Positions 1 through 12,373 of a stretch of DNA of 64,000 bases are shown here, in pieces. Both the position numbers and the translations under genes were made by a program. Numbering within the stretch: position 1 is the first letter of the stretch; each line of letters begins with the position of its first letter. The notes under the pieces were generated by a model that saw nothing but the letters and a program-made list of their open reading frames with translations, ran no database searches and was not told the DNA's origin. The stretch comes from Mucor racemosus. Lineage: Eukaryota; Mucoromycota; Mucoromycetes; Mucorales; Mucoraceae. The stretch lies in contig JAPEHQ010000022.1 of assembly GCA_027405735.1 (NCBI GenBank), forward strand, positions 558,001-622,000. Reading direction: 5' to 3'.

Positions 1-385
1 ATAAAAACTACCCCTTAAAAATCAAGGTTACATAAAATAGATATAACAGAAATAAACAAAAACAACCATTTCCCAAAAGGTCGATATTGTCACACTTGAC
101 GTACAATCCCTTATGGTCAATGCTCTATACAGTTTACCCCTTAAAATATCAAATCAATAACAATGTACTCAAAACTGGAAGATTACTAAATATACATCCA
201 TTCAAGTCTGATGGTATCCAAGTTCTCCAAATCACTATAAATACCCTTATACTTTTCAATTATTTTAACTCTTGAGAAATCTTTTGTAATAAAAACTTTA
301 GCTGATTATAATTGTATTTCTACTGCTTTTATTTTTATATTTTTTATATTTTAGTAAATTAACATCGTAATTTACTGCAATAGAA
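1..385. repeat. Repeat flank shared with 62817-62940
   Basis: No gene is seen. Bases about 285-385, read in reverse complement, match the sequence immediately right of the long Z copy (about 62817-62940). So copies A and D share flanking DNA beyond the element and probably descend from one insertion that was later duplicated. Bases 1-280 show nothing recognisable. Confidence 0.5.
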
Positions 386-3300
386 ACATGCATTTTCTAC
401 CAGAAAAACCGGCTGTCATGTCATAAATTCATTAAAAAATTCCAAAAGTGAGCCCTTAGAGCAACGCCATAATTGAGCATAACACGATCGAACGGCTAAG
501 TCTCTTATACTATGGTATATATCTAAGCTTTAAATGAAAATGCCTTTTTTTTTTTACTTTTCTTATATTTAACCACGTATGGTCTGAAAATTCAGTTTTT
601 GTAGCGGACATTTTTCGGGGCTCATTTTATCCTTACTAACACTCATGATTTTGATCAAAAAACAGAAAAATCAAATTTTGACACCAAAATCAACGTTTAA
701 ATATACTATATTGTGAGAGAAAATTGTAGCCATAGCTAATACACATTTTATAAAAGCTTAATATTAAATGTTAAGTAATGAAATTTTGTACTTTTGTCCC
801 AAAAACGGTTTTTTGGTTAGAGGATTTTCATGTAATATTTTACAATAAAAATGTTTATTATTTTTGATTGAGCAAATAGAGCGCTAAGTTCTGTATATGT
901 GTATATTTTTTGTTTTCATAATTGGTAGTATAATTAACTCTAGATTTGCAAAATCAGAAAAAAAAAATTAAAAAATGTCAAAATTGATGATCTGGACAAA
1001 AATAATTTTCTAAATTAATATTCCGCTTATAAGCCTTGTAAGTCTTAAAAATAAGAGATTTTATAATACTTGAGTACTTTTTCTTCAAGAATTAATGATA
1101 CTGTACCCACTTGATTCAAGCTTATTACTGTAAATATTTATACATGTTAATATTGTGTGGTAGTTTATTTGATGATAATATAGCCTTACTTGATAATTAA
1201 TGCGCTAGAGGTAATTTACATTAAGTTTTTTTTTACTCTTACCTCTCCAATATCATAAACATAAACATGGTCATCACTGGAACCTATTGTCGCCTTTTTA
1301 TCCTCTTTGTTCCAAGCCAATTTATTCAATCCTTTACCAGAACCAACTTAAGTACTTACAAATGGTTCTTCGGTATTTGCATTCAAATTCCATAAATTAA
1401 ATTGACTTGTTCCATCTACAGTCAGTATCAAACGTATTATCAGCCCACCTTATGATAATGTCAATCTAAAATCAGAAACATCCCATTGTCATTGTTATAA
1501 GCTATGAAAAGCTTGGTTTTTAATAATACAGAAATTAAATAAAAAACAAGATGATATTAATAGTATATGGTGAGTATTTAACATCTAAGTAAGTTTGATG
1601 AAGTATGCTTTTAAACCCTTTTAAAAATTCTGAGGAAAAAACAACATCTTAGTACTGTAATTTCTCTCTATCAAAATGTTGCGATTTTCACTATAGAATG
1701 AATGCGCCTTTTATCTATCTTGACCTCGATGTACATTGTTAGGTATCAGTTTTTACCAGTTGTGTTTTCTCTAATTCATTAATATTCAGTCATATTGAAG
1801 GATAATTTATAGTATTGCCAAAAAAAAAAAGAATAAATGCTTCAAGAGTTTTCTGCATATCAAATTATGTGATTTAATAGCAATAATTATACTTAACTAT
1901 GCTTTTTGAACCTATTGATTTTAATCAGAATAATTAGTACTTTCATTCAAAAGTAAGTTAAGCTTTGCTTTATACATTCATTACATTCACCCATTAAATA
2001 AATGATAACATTGCATTTATTATTCGTTATATCAATCAACCAACTTCATCTTGATTCAGATACATTTGACAATTAAATGCCTAAATTACACTTGAGCCAT
2101 CAGGTATCTCCACAACAAAATCTTGTACAGGTAGACGAAGCATCATAATTTGGATAATTTTTTTGTGTTCATTGATCTGATCTCTCTCTCACCACACATT
2201 CATATATCTCTGCATTAACCATCATATTTCTGTCTGTTTAATTTAATTGAAATACATTGAACGCTTGATAAAACGCCTTACTTTATTGCGAGTCAACACA
2301 ACTAATTTGATGCTAGTTTAGCATCAGCAGTTGAATCAGATAAATTTGAGATTAGACAACTCCTTTTAATAGTTTTGCATATCATGAGCTAATAATGGAC
2401 CGTTATTTTAAATACGCTAATCAAGAATGGTGAGTTAACTCTAATGGACGAACGAGTCGATTAGCAGTATAGACGAAATATTAATATAAAATATAGCAAT
2501 TGAATAAGCAAAATATGATAAACCATGTAAATTAGGACGGTTGAGTTTTTTCAAGCGTTTTGAACTGAATACACCTTTACTTTTGGCCTATTATAGAAAT
2601 TGATTTATTAGTAAAATTAATTAACAAACTAATAAGTAATGATTATGATGTACTTTTAATAGTTGGTAATGGTATACAACGCAACATCTTGTTTTCCTCT
2701 TCTTGGTTAGTTGTTGGCCACTAAATAGAAGCAAATATTTTTTAGAAACTAAATAAATTAACATGAGTTTATTCGTTCATTCAAATCAAATCAAATCAAT
2801 ACTATACATACTTTTATAATCACCAATTTTTCTGCAGGTAGATATCGATTTTAGACCAGAAAAGCATTGATTATAACCAAGATGATGGAAAAAAATGACT
2901 AAGTCTTGGATGCTTTTTTTTTCGAAAAAAATAATATTATAACGCGCCATTAACATTAACAGTTAATGATTTATTTCCAAATAAATAATAGGAAAAAAAT
3001 GTACTTATATCTGCTGTTTAATTTCAGTTTATAAAAGATATTTATCTTTTTGTTGTAGTTTTAAACATAAAGAAAAGAGCTGAGGAAGGTGGGGAAGAAA
3101 AAAGAAAAATAATCCTAAATCAGTCGGTTTTGTGTTTTACAAACAGAAATTTACAAAGGCATAAATACTTTAAGTGTTTCCAAACAAGTAGTTGTTGTTG
3201 TTCCCATTTGGTCCCCAAAAGAAGAACGTGAGCAGAACCCTTTCAAACCCCAAATTTCAAATTAATGTACTGTATCTCGTCAATAAGGAAATTCTGTTGA

Positions 3301-3503
3301 ATCAGAGTAACTCACATCTGCTTTAAACCATTCAAATTATCTTCGTTATTGATTATATTATGATTGATATACTTTAGTAAATTGATTAAAAACCTTGATC
3401 TCATTGCTCTGCTCATCTGGGCTGCCTGATCTGCATAAAAGTTTTTATTCTGCCCATTTGTGCAGATTACTATGCCCATGGGAAGCATAGTTCGGCCGTA
3501 GTG
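386..3503 (-). mobile_element. Z element, copy A (truncated)
   Basis: This is the reverse-complement counterpart of 16396-19520, of 29700-32122 in direct orientation, and of parts of 56364-62816. The right edge at 3503 is the Z terminus (CACTACGG read on the minus strand), joined directly to a truncated F1 LTR. The left edge near 386 is where similarity to copy B stops. No open frame of coding quality lies inside except the captured dynein-like fragment at 1243-1465. It is a non-autonomous remnant of an unclassified element. Confidence 0.75.
1243..1465 (-). pseudogene. Captured dynein intermediate chain exon in Z copy A
   Basis: On the minus strand an exon-like block runs from a TTTTAG-type acceptor (AG just before 1465) to a GTAAGAG donor (just after 1243). 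It reads like the last WD40 repeat of cytoplasmic dynein intermediate chain, with the segments FNLWNLNANTEEPFVST and LNKLAWN, ending in VYVYDIGE. It is 223 bases: one base is inserted relative to the 222-base copy C, so the frame is broken. It also has a TAA in the middle, shared with copies B and C. It is a non-functional gene fragment carried by the repeat. Confidence 0.75.
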
Positions 3504-4417
3504 TTTAGATATAAAAGTGTGGCCTTTTATATTGATTTGACATTTAGATCCTGAGGTGTAATTTAAGGCACTATTGAACTATTAGATCTGTTTAATACAG
3601 TCGTGATTCGATTTAGTGGACTCATAAATAACGGATTTTCGATTTAATGGACAGTTTGAAATCTCCCGTTTTTTTTTCAATAATTTTACTGCCTAAATCC
3701 ACTGAATCGATTCAGTGGATAGTGGACAATTTTGTTTCTACCAGTCCACTATATTAGTAAAATATAAATACTATTGGATAAAACTGTATTTAGCCGGCAA
3801 TAGCTTGATCTGGTAGCCATGAAATTAGAAGAAATATGGAGAGTAACTAAATCACGTGCCTAATTTACCTCAGTTTTTTAATAAATTTCTTGTTATTCAC
3901 TGTTCAATTCAGTTGCTCGAATATGAAAAGTTTTTATTAAAAATATTGTTTAATACTATAAACTAGTAACGCCTTTTTATTCTCATTTTTTGATCCAGTA
4001 TTACGGAAAATGATTTATTCGATTTAGTGGAAAATTCGATTTAGTGGACACTTTTCTCCCTCCCAACGATTCCACTAAATCGAATCACGACTGTAGTAAT
4101 CTATGGATTGAAATGGATCAAACGTAATTTAATCGTACTTGCTGAGCTTGTGAGTTGCCTTATTTCAATGCTTCCCTAAATGTGCTTGGATGTTGATTTG
4201 ATAGCTACTTTATTGATTAAGCGTTACAATAAAATAATATGGTGTCATAATTGAGGTCCAAGCGTTCTTGGTAATTACGGATTAAACTTAGTACCCTAGG
4301 AGTTTCTTATACCCGATATCAAACACTTTGCACTTCAATACATGTCGTATTCAATAGATTGTAAGGTGTATTGATACTGTAGAAAGTGATAAATATAGTA
4401 CTTGGTGGCATACAACA
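3504..4417 (+). mobile_element. F1 LTR, 5'-truncated, with MITE insertion
   Basis: This block matches the solo LTRs at 57699-58239 and 61488-62016 from their TTTAGATAT onward and ends in the same ATACAACA terminus. About 115 bases of the LTR start are missing and replaced by the Z terminus, exactly as in the inverted copy at 15974-16395. A 496-bp MITE interrupts it at 3598-4093. Confidence 0.75.
3598..4093. mobile_element. pogo/mariner-like MITE with perfect 23-bp TIRs and TA duplication
   Basis: The element begins CAGTCGTGATTCGATT and ends with the exact reverse complement; the inverted repeats are identical over 23 bases. TA stands on both sides (3596-3597 and 4094-4095). The inverted copy at 15974-16395 keeps the empty site with a single TA, which proves insertion. 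Inside, GATTTAGTGGA-like motifs recur in both orientations. There is no coding capacity. TA targeting and CAGT ends fit the Tc1/mariner/pogo group, so this is a non-autonomous derivative of a transposase not seen here. Confidence 0.9.
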
Positions 4418-4780
4418 ACAAGTAAGTTTTATTATTAAAAGGTATTAGTATAGCTTGAGTTTTTGTAGAGATATGAAGTCTCAAAGTTTCTAATTTTTAA
4501 TAATGAAATATGTGTAAAAACTTGAAACATTAGGATTAAAAAAGTTATACCAACTGCAAAAAATAGGATATTTGTGGATACTTGTTTTTGGATTAAAGTC
4601 GAACATCTCAGGTACATTGGCATATAATCTTTTCCTAATTTTATTTAGTGAAAAAAAAAGTTGCGTGGAGATGAAAAGTCGGACCCGTTTTTAAGGAAAA
4701 GGAATGAATTTTACGAGTTTTCGAGTCTTTTGTGGCATATAAAATGGATTTAGGAATAGGTAGCACAATGCGATCATTTC
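4418..4780 (-). repeat. R repeat, copy 1
   Basis: This block is similar in reverse orientation to 14830-15170 and in direct orientation to 62940-63260. All three can be read as a short peptide of about 60 residues starting near YLRCSTLIQK, but frame conservation is loose and there is no sign of a gene. It is probably part of an old non-coding transposon. Confidence 0.55.
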
Positions 4781-5207
4781 TCATATATTTTAAAGAGGAG
4801 CGTAAAGGTAGTGAGTGAATCGAATACTTGTGAAATTCTTCTTTTACAATCAGTTCTAGATTCTGGAATGTGTTTATTGTACTCTCGCCTAAATATAATA
4901 GTTGAATAAAACGAACTGTGGGAATTTCAAATTAAATTAAATATAAAGATAGCTTCAAAAAATTGTAGATTATATTTGCTTATTGTGCAGCACATTTAAC
5001 GATTTTTCTACCAGGTTTCACACCTTTTAGTCAATTATAATCGACATAACTGATTATACTACAACAAATTTATATATAATGACGACAGTGCCAAGGATAC
5101 AAATATATCAGCAAATTATACTACAGTAATACTTTTGGAAATACTATAATACTTGAGGTTTATTATTATTAAATAGGAAAAATAGAATATTATATTATAT
5201 TTGCATT
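4781..5207. other. Intergenic, 3' side of the protease gene
   Basis: AT-rich sequence. It should hold the 3' untranslated region and poly(A) site of the minus-strand protease gene. Nothing else is recognised. Confidence 0.4.
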
Positions 5208-7037
5208 TTAGTTGGTGGTCAATTTTTGACCATTGAACAACAAGATATTAGGGGTGTTTTTGACAACACTGGTAATGGTGTCCTTAGTAGCAATCTTTGT
5301 TAATTCTTTGTAAAGATTAGCGGGGGTGGGATTAGCAAGCTTGCCCATCAACAAGGCAGCAACACCAGCAACGTGAGGAGAAGCCATACTAGTACCCGAA
5401 AGAACTTCAGTGGAAGTATTTGAATTAATAAAGGTACTCTTAATATCTGTGCCAGGAGCAATAATAGAAACACATTTGCCCCAAGAACTGTAATAAGCAA
5501 ACTTATCATTCTTATCAGAAGCAGCAACAGTATAGACGTCAGGGTTACCAGCAGGTAAGATACCACAGCTATCATCACCCCAGTTACCAGCAGCAGCAAT
5601 GAGAGGAACACCGGAATCAACAACAGCACTAATAGCATCATTAAATGCCTTCAAGGCAGAGCTAGAGGTACCTGCAACTTCCATACCAAGTGACATGTTA
5701 ATAATGGCTTTACCCTTGTAAGACTTTGCATGTGAAGTGACCCATTGGAGACCAGCCAACAAACTAGAAATAGAACCAGTGCCTTCATCATTAAGAACTT
5801 GAACAGCAATCAAATTGGTCTTTTTAGCAACACCATAAGTCTTACTACCAATAATACCAGCAACGTGTGTACCATGGCCTTCACCGAGAGGAGAAGCTCC
5901 TTTGTATGCAGACCAACCCCATGTAGCACGGCCATCGAAATCTTTATGGTCGACATTTAATCCATCATCAATAACATAGACATAAGTATCAGAACCAGCG
6001 TCAGAGTCGTAGATATAAGGCTTAGTTAAAGCGCGCTTATGTTCAGAAATACGAGCTAAATTCCATTGAGGAGATGCTTGTTGAGTATACTTGGCAGCAC
6101 TAACGGAATTCTTAGCGGTAGTAGTGGCTTTCTTGGTAGTAGTCTTCTTCTTGGTAGTAGTCTTCTTGGTAGTAGTCTTCTTCTTGGTAGTAGTCTTCTT
6201 CTTGGTAGTGGTCTTTTTGGTAGTAGTCTTCTTCTTGGTGGTGGTCTTTTTGGTGGTAGCAGCTTTCTTGACAGTAGAAGCCTTTTTAGTAGTCTTCTTG
6301 GTAGTCTTCTTGGTAGTCTTCTTTTTGGTAGTGGTCTTTTTGGTGGTAGTCTTCTTCTTGGTAGTAGCAGCCTTTTGAATCAAATTAGAAGAATCTTCTT
6401 GGAAAGAAGCAGCAGATGCAGATGACATTTGATTGTCAGTATTATAAGGACAATTTGCATCATGTTCATAATGATCATAATCAAAATTGCCTTCACGAGA
6501 CTCACGTTGAGGATTCTTTTTACTAGCACGAATATAATAACGTTTCTTTAAAGCAGTTCTTTTACTGGTAGGCAAATCAAACTGAATATCTTGGTCTGGA
6601 ATGATCTTAATAATATCATGGTTGAAAGAAGCTAATAAAGTTTTGACGATATCTAATTGTTCAAATTTGACACTGATGCCTTTGAATGTACTCCCGATGT
6701 CGTATGCATCAAAAACATGAACTTGATCATCTTGAGTGTCTCTACGAACAATACGGTTGTTGGTTTTTTCTAAATGTTTAGATCCACCGAGAGATTGACT
6801 GAAAATGTTGAAAGCACCGTTGATAAATTCAGGAACGACTAAAATGTTTGAATGTTAGTAAGATGAAATTTTGTTTGATTCTATTTTAAACATACAATGC
6901 TTAATACAGGTTGTTTGATTCAACTGAATAATATAGTTTCCATTGCCTGAATGTAAGATATGGTCTAAACTGTTGGCAGATGTTGTTGCGCTCAAATATG
7001 AGACAGCAATGAAAATGAATGTCTTGGGAATCAACAT
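5208..7037 (-). CDS. Secreted subtilisin-like serine protease (S8A, proteinase K type) with Lys/Thr-repeat linker
   Basis: Two exons, 7037-6896 and 6838-5208, with a 57-base GTATGT...TTTAG intron, give 590 residues. The start at 7037 is chosen over an upstream ATG at 7073 because it opens directly into a signal peptide (MLIPKTFIFIAVSYLSATTSA). An inhibitor-I9-like prodomain (about 28-135) follows, then a linker at about 203-290 made almost entirely of Lys and Thr. The catalytic domain shows Asp338 in YVIDDG, His369 in GHGTHVAG, oxyanion Asn466 in AAAGN and Ser531 in GTSMASPHVAG. It should be an extracellular endopeptidase made as a zymogen. The Lys-rich linker between prodomain and catalytic domain is abnormal for the family and could be a processing or anchoring region. 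Several long open frames on the opposite strand are artefacts of this low-complexity run. Confidence 0.93.
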
Positions 7038-7346
7038 GATATTAGTTTTTTTTTTTTTATTCAAAAATGTCACAAAAAATAATAGATATAAGCTATTATT
7101 TGAAAGGAAAGGAAGGTTGTGAGATTTTGAACAAAAAAGTGGATGAAAAGGATAAAGGTGAAGTTAATATAAAAGGTTTTTTTCATTTTCACTATGTATT
7201 TATTCTAATTGATTTGTACCACTTGAAGACTTTTAGACGATCTTAATTTCTATTAAAGCTTACACAAAAATTAAATTTCAATGTAACATTGATTGAGTGA
7301 TTTGTGTATAAATAAAAAAAAAAAGAAAAAACTACACTAAATGTTA
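7038..7346. other. Intergenic between protease and DPH3
   Basis: This should contain the promoter of the minus-strand protease and the 3' end of DPH3. A/T runs are seen but no unambiguous motif. Confidence 0.35.
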
Positions 7347-7730
7347 TTATAACGATAAAGCAATGGGAGCTACTTCAAAAGTAGTTGTTTGATCATCTTC
7401 ATCTATGAAATCATCAGGGTCATAAATGACTTTAATGATTAATGAACAAGATGGGCACTGTGCAACATCATGGCCTCCAATTAATTCATCCTATTTGAAA
7501 CTGTTAGCCTTGCTGAGATAGTTGATTGTTTGCATGCATATAATATATATAATATATATGTATATAACTTACAGCCGTAATAATAAATTTGTCCCCACAA
7601 GGACAAGGATAGGTATAAATCTCTTCGACTTGATCATAATCCATGTCTTCAATTTCAATCTATTATCACATTTAAGTTAAATCTCGGTTTGTAATTCCTT
7701 TTTTGCTTTTTACCTCATCATAAAAGGAAG
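7347..7730 (-). CDS. DPH3: Diphthamide biosynthesis protein 3 (CSL-type zinc protein), start exon unresolved
   Basis: Three visible exons (7730-7714, 7659-7573, 7490-7347) with introns of 54 and 82 bases encode a small acidic protein reading [15 protein letters not shown], then the CPCGDKF and CPSCSL zinc ligand pairs, ending ...EVAPIALSL. Dph3/Kti11 is the electron-carrying subunit for the radical-SAM Dph1-Dph2 step of diphthamide synthesis on translation factor eEF2 and also works with Elongator. No in-frame ATG exists: an in-frame TAA lies eight codons upstream of GCTTCC and the expected first codon reads ATA. The bases before 7730 end ...AACAAAATAG, a good acceptor, so a tiny first exon supplying ATG plus one base is likely, but no matching donor is visible in the next 400 bases. 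The product is certain; the 5' end is not. Confidence 0.88.
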
Positions 7731-8287
7731 CTATTTTGTTAAATGATGTTTATATTGGATTAATAATGCAAAGAAGCCATTTTTGATGAAATTTTCTTTA
7801 TATCAAGAGGTACACTTTTTCACATTCAGAGTGTTTCAGTTTCTCAACTGTCTAAATGATACGATTACAAGTCTTTTAATTATATATTTCACCTTTTTAC
7901 ATGTAACACCAACCCAAACAATTTCGTCTATTACTGGCTATATGCCATGTTCTGTCCTATAAATAAGATGGTAATACTGCAATATAAACGTGATTCAATT
8001 CAGTTTTCTATTCAGGACATCATTGTCAAAGTGATACTAGACTATACTTGATTTTAATTTCCTGTTTTAAATTACTGCATAAATGAATCGAAAAAGATAG
8101 AAAACACACAAACATTCAATAAGAGTAAATTATCATATGGCAATGTTTTGTCAATAGATCAACATCAATGTTTCAACTTGATTGTTACACTATAACGAAA
8201 CAATACTTTATAATTAATACGAGTAAATTTATTACATGAAAAAAAAAAAAAAAAAAAGTAGGGAAAAAGGAGCTTTATACATTAAAC
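7731..8287. other. Intergenic upstream of DPH3
   Basis: AT-rich. It may hide the missing first exon of DPH3. An ATGGCTTC sequence near 7779 (minus strand) resembles the expected start but is followed by a stop and has no GT donor. A poly(A) tract of 18 bases lies near 8239. Confidence 0.35.
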
Positions 8288-9698
8288 TTAGTTTGTAACA
8301 ATTCTATCAGAATCAATAGGGCAATAGATCGTCTCATTGGCATTATAATTGAAGACAGTAGGCTTCATGGATTGCTTTGAAAAGAGTTGATTCCAGATAA
8401 TCTTTGAAACCCATTGATGTCCTATTAAACTAGGATGAAAACAGTCGAGATTACTGAGGAATTCGATTGGGAAACCTGTGATATTGAAATTAGCGGGTTG
8501 ATAAACAACTGCAAATGTATCAGTTTTGTTTTGTTGGTATTTTTCATAAATTGAATACAGCTTTTCATTATAAGCAGCTGTAAGGTTGAACATTTTCTGT
8601 AAACCCTCTTCGGAGTCGCCACATGAACATGATTCTCTGTTGCCAATGGTACTAGAATCATTGTTCTTGGGGCGGCAATAGGCTTGTCCATCTGTAAGAG
8701 GAAAGAGCTCGGACACGTTAAATGTACCAATCAAATTGACAAGTACATGAGGGATGTTGGCCTGGATTCTCTCAACAGCAGCTTCAACATAACCCCCAAA
8801 TTTCTCGGGAGTAACTTCATCCATATAAGAACTATTACAAGCACCACACATATCATTACTACCGATTTGAATATTGATCATTTTCCAATCATTTTCAAAG
8901 TCGATGCCTTCCATAACCATCATTTCTATTTTTGCTCTATACAGTCAATGATATGATCTTTTTATTGTAATTTTTCTAAATACACTTACGGGGAATCAAG
9001 TAATCTAATTCATGTTCCAAATTCATAGCAATAGCGCCACTTTGGGCAGCATTGAGTTGGTCGTCTTCAGGAGAGTCTACGGGGGATAAATGGAAATTCT
9101 ATCGATTAGTTCTAATGTATGTGTGTATAATGATCGGCTAAATGTCTTCCGCAAAATATGCTTTAGACTTCCGAGAACAGAAGTGTCATCATAACATGTA
9201 GCAAAAATAACAAAGAAGGTTTACTTACAAACAGCCAAGCAATTCTCGGCTACAAAAATACATTCATTAGAACTACAAAATACTATATTATTGATATTAA
9301 GAAAATACTTTACCATTACAGTATTCACCAATATGTTTACCAACTGAATAACCAGTGACATTTGATTGATAATGCTTGACGTAATTCGGAATAGTGAATG
9401 CACCTTCATCACCACCAATGCTATAACTAAGACCTCTGTATTCATTATATGAATTAAGAGCAGCAATGATTGGATTTATAGTTGTATCAAATCCCATAAT
9501 ACCGAAACCAGCGGTAATACTATCCCCAAGAGCACCGACCACTTTAATATCATCCACTCGAAGGTCGTGCACACTTTGTGGTCCATTATTACGAGGAGTA
9601 AGTGCAGGACAATCTTTTATATCTGTCACATTCGTGCTTGCATGAACAGATGCAAGCGCACCAAGTGCCAACATAAACAACGACGTAAATTTATACAT
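8288..9698 (-). CDS. Secreted SGNH/GDSL hydrolase, phospholipase B1-like
   Basis: Four exons (9698-9314, 9249-9229, 9076-8990, 8925-8288; one is only 21 bases) give 376 residues. The N-terminus MYKFTSLFMLALGALASVHA is a signal peptide. The SGNH blocks are in order: GALGDSITAG with nucleophile Ser60, a GG-containing block II near residue 94, IGSND with Asn188, and DCFHP with Asp325 and His328. Many N-x-S/T sites and paired cysteines fit an extracellular glycoprotein. The overall order matches the phospholipase B/lipase (PLB1, animal and fungal) branch of GDSL esterases, acting on acyl esters of lipids; the precise substrate cannot be read. A TATAAAAG box lies about 53 bases upstream of the ATG. 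It sits in the same orientation as the secreted protease, so both may serve external digestion. Confidence 0.88.
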
Positions 9699-9750
9699 TT
9701 ACGATATAAAAAATGAAGAAGAAGAAAGGAGGACAAAAATCTCTCTCAAC

Positions 9751-9758
9751 CTTTTATA
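9751..9758 (-). promoter_or_regulatory. TATA box of the SGNH hydrolase gene
   Basis: TATAAAAG on the minus strand, about 53 bases before the start codon at 9698. It is the only canonical TATA element next to this gene. Confidence 0.5.
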
Positions 9759-12373
9759 CATATACATATGATACGTTCCAACAGATGAATACTAAAAATG
9801 CGGACATAACGGTGAAACCCAGTGATCTTTATTTTCTGTGTCGTAGCTTGCGGCATGGGATTTTTCCATCAGATAACGATGTGGCAAAAATATACATATC
9901 AAATCCTCAATTGATTAGCTCGATGTTAGTTTTTTCTTATAAAAAATATACGTCGCATCAGTATTCTAAAAGCATAATCTAGTTAAAGATATGGAAACAA
10001 AGTACAATAGCTATTGCTCATGGATAGAGGAGATTACCCGTCAAACCTTTTTTGTTTTTCGCTTTTTCAATTCAATCCCGTCATGACGAAGCTAAAAAAA
10101 TATAGAACACTGATGCAAATTCACAAAAGTAATTTATTCTACCATCATCTACAATCTTTGAATAAAAACCAAATGAATATTTAGACCTAAAACAAATGGT
10201 GTCCTTTTTATATATGTCTTATAAAAACCTAACCGAGATTTTATTTCAGAGATTGCTGCTGCTGCATTTGAGATTCGGTCCGAAATGAACTGCCCAATAA
10301 AGAAATTGATGAATGTTTTTCCAGTTTTATAGCATTTATTCTTTCGGCGTCAATCATTACTGTTCCTGTCATAAGCGGCATATATTTGACTGCAAGAAAC
10401 GAAAGTACAGTGTCTCGGGTTAATTTTGACACCCTCGTACTACAGTACAATGGCACGCATACCTTGTATATATAGCTGCATGTCTACTGTTGTTAATAAG
10501 GATGTTGCATCTCAAATAAACTAGAAATTAAAAGCGCTTTTTGATGATGTTTTTCGAGGAAACTCTCGAATATATGTACTGAAGTCGATAATTGTCTATT
10601 TTTCGCCGGCTAGCAGCTCTACCGAGGCTTCTTATCAATAAAAGACGATACAATGATGCTTCCGTGCACCAGTAGCGAATTTTACAAATATTGCCAACAC
10701 TGGAAATGCAATAATATGCAAATAATCGTCGTGCGCAATTATGCAAAACCTAATAACGATGTCCATCTAGGGTCTCATACAAATTATTTACCGACTAATG
10801 TTTTATTAATGAATTAATTAAAAAATACTTTTAAAAGATCCATATGTTTAATTGTATTGGTAAATTAATAATTGCCGACTTTTAGCACAAAATAGAGCAT
10901 ATATAAGAATTCTAAATTATGGTCTACAGTTACTGTATTCACAAACTTCTGTGAATTTGGTTAGTCTTTTGGAGTTCAGCTCCGCTCAGGGGTTGTACTA
11001 GGGATTTTGAGTTTATAGGTCAAGGTAGATAACTTTATTCAAACTGATAAGAATATCTACTTCAGAATCATAGTAGGCATTTCATTCGGTGCAGTAGCAA
11101 GTGTTATCTTACGAAACACAAGGAATCGAAGAACATTATTAGGTTTTTATTTACATATTTGTTGAGCCAACTGATGACTAAAGGTTGTTGAGCTCAGATG
11201 AAGTGGAAATCAACAGTGTTTGTGTCACCTAGGTTTTTCAATGTTTAAATTATAATTGCTATGCGTACTTGATGATTAGGTATTTGAATACATTTATAAC
11301 ATATATTACTGGTATATATTGCAGTCAAATGCTGCAAAATCACCAAAATTGGCTTAAATCGAATCTTTAATGCCATGTTTTGAACGTTTGTGGCTGTTTC
11401 TGGCATGCAGAAGCATATTGAATGAATATTGTCGTTCAATAGGTCCATTTGGATTCATTTTTGCAATTTTTTGCAGGCAATATTTTCAACTCGATTTTTT
11501 CCTTATGATACCTCATCTGAAACCTCAATTTTTATTAAATTCAATTTTTTACCTGGAAAAAACGACTTTTTATCAAGATAATTATGAGAAAAATATGACT
11601 AAAATAGTTACTTCTTTATGCCCGAATGTTTATTTTAATTTGCCAAGCAAAAATTTTGACTTTTGCCCGAAAAATAAAAAAGCAGCTTTATTGAGATTTA
11701 TGTAAAATTTTGTAACAAAAATTTAAAAATAAATAATTCTCCATTAAAAGCCTGAATTTACTACATATACTTACTTGTTTTACTTCTGGGTAGTAATTAT
11801 TGGATCCATGTTGAAAAAATTCTTTAAAAATCAATTTTTTTTGGAAATTGTCAATCGATTCAAAAAATGCGACCACCGAGCTTTACAATTTTGAGCCTCG
11901 CCAACACTTGCTAAAGGTGGATTTTGAGGATACAATTTGATGATGACATTGGTATGAATGACAATAATCAAATCTTCTGAACTAAGACATACTAACCTTT
12001 ATATTCAGAACCTTATCTGTAATATTTCATTCCGGAAACAGGGTCTAAAGTCGCTTTTTCGCAAAATAGCGATTGCCTTTTTGTATCATTACGCTTGATT
12101 AAATAATGATAGTAAGAACTGATTTATAGAGATAACACTAGTAGAACATGTCAATTAATAACAAAGAGAATGAATAATTATTTATAATCGTTATTTCTCA
12201 TGCTCAGTAGCTATTTTACTACATGTAACATGAACCATTAAATGAGTTTCAATTCTCATACCAATGGATGGCTTCATGACACCAAACGTAGACATAATTT
12301 ATTAAACCACCCCCTTGATTTCTTTTGTTTTTTTCTCTTGGTTCTTTCTCTTCCTCTCTTCTATATACGTAAT
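9759..12373. other. Long intergenic stretch without a supported gene
   Basis: About 2.6 kb. Short open frames occur on both strands. The best is minus-strand 10456-10241, whose second part could be a last exon (acceptor TTGCAG near 10392, then Met- and Gln-rich residues ending QMQQQQSLK), but no upstream exons or family match are visible. 11250-11900 has the look of old transposon sequence without a match elsewhere in the window. The region probably contains the promoter of the gene at 12374. Confidence 0.3.

Noticed and set aside
6066..6425. Two long plus-strand frames of Leu/Val/Gly/Phe repeats
   Set aside because: Antisense of the Lys/Thr linker of the protease; no start context, no independent support.
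10241..10746. Two minus-strand frames of 71 and 72 codons
   Set aside because: No family motif, no matching exons, and composition like neighbouring non-coding DNA; mentioned only as unassigned.
12242..12373. N-terminal extension with a hydrophobic, membrane-like segment for the CH-like protein
   Set aside because: It is the translation of a pyrimidine-rich leader; the ATG at 12374 begins normal-looking protein.
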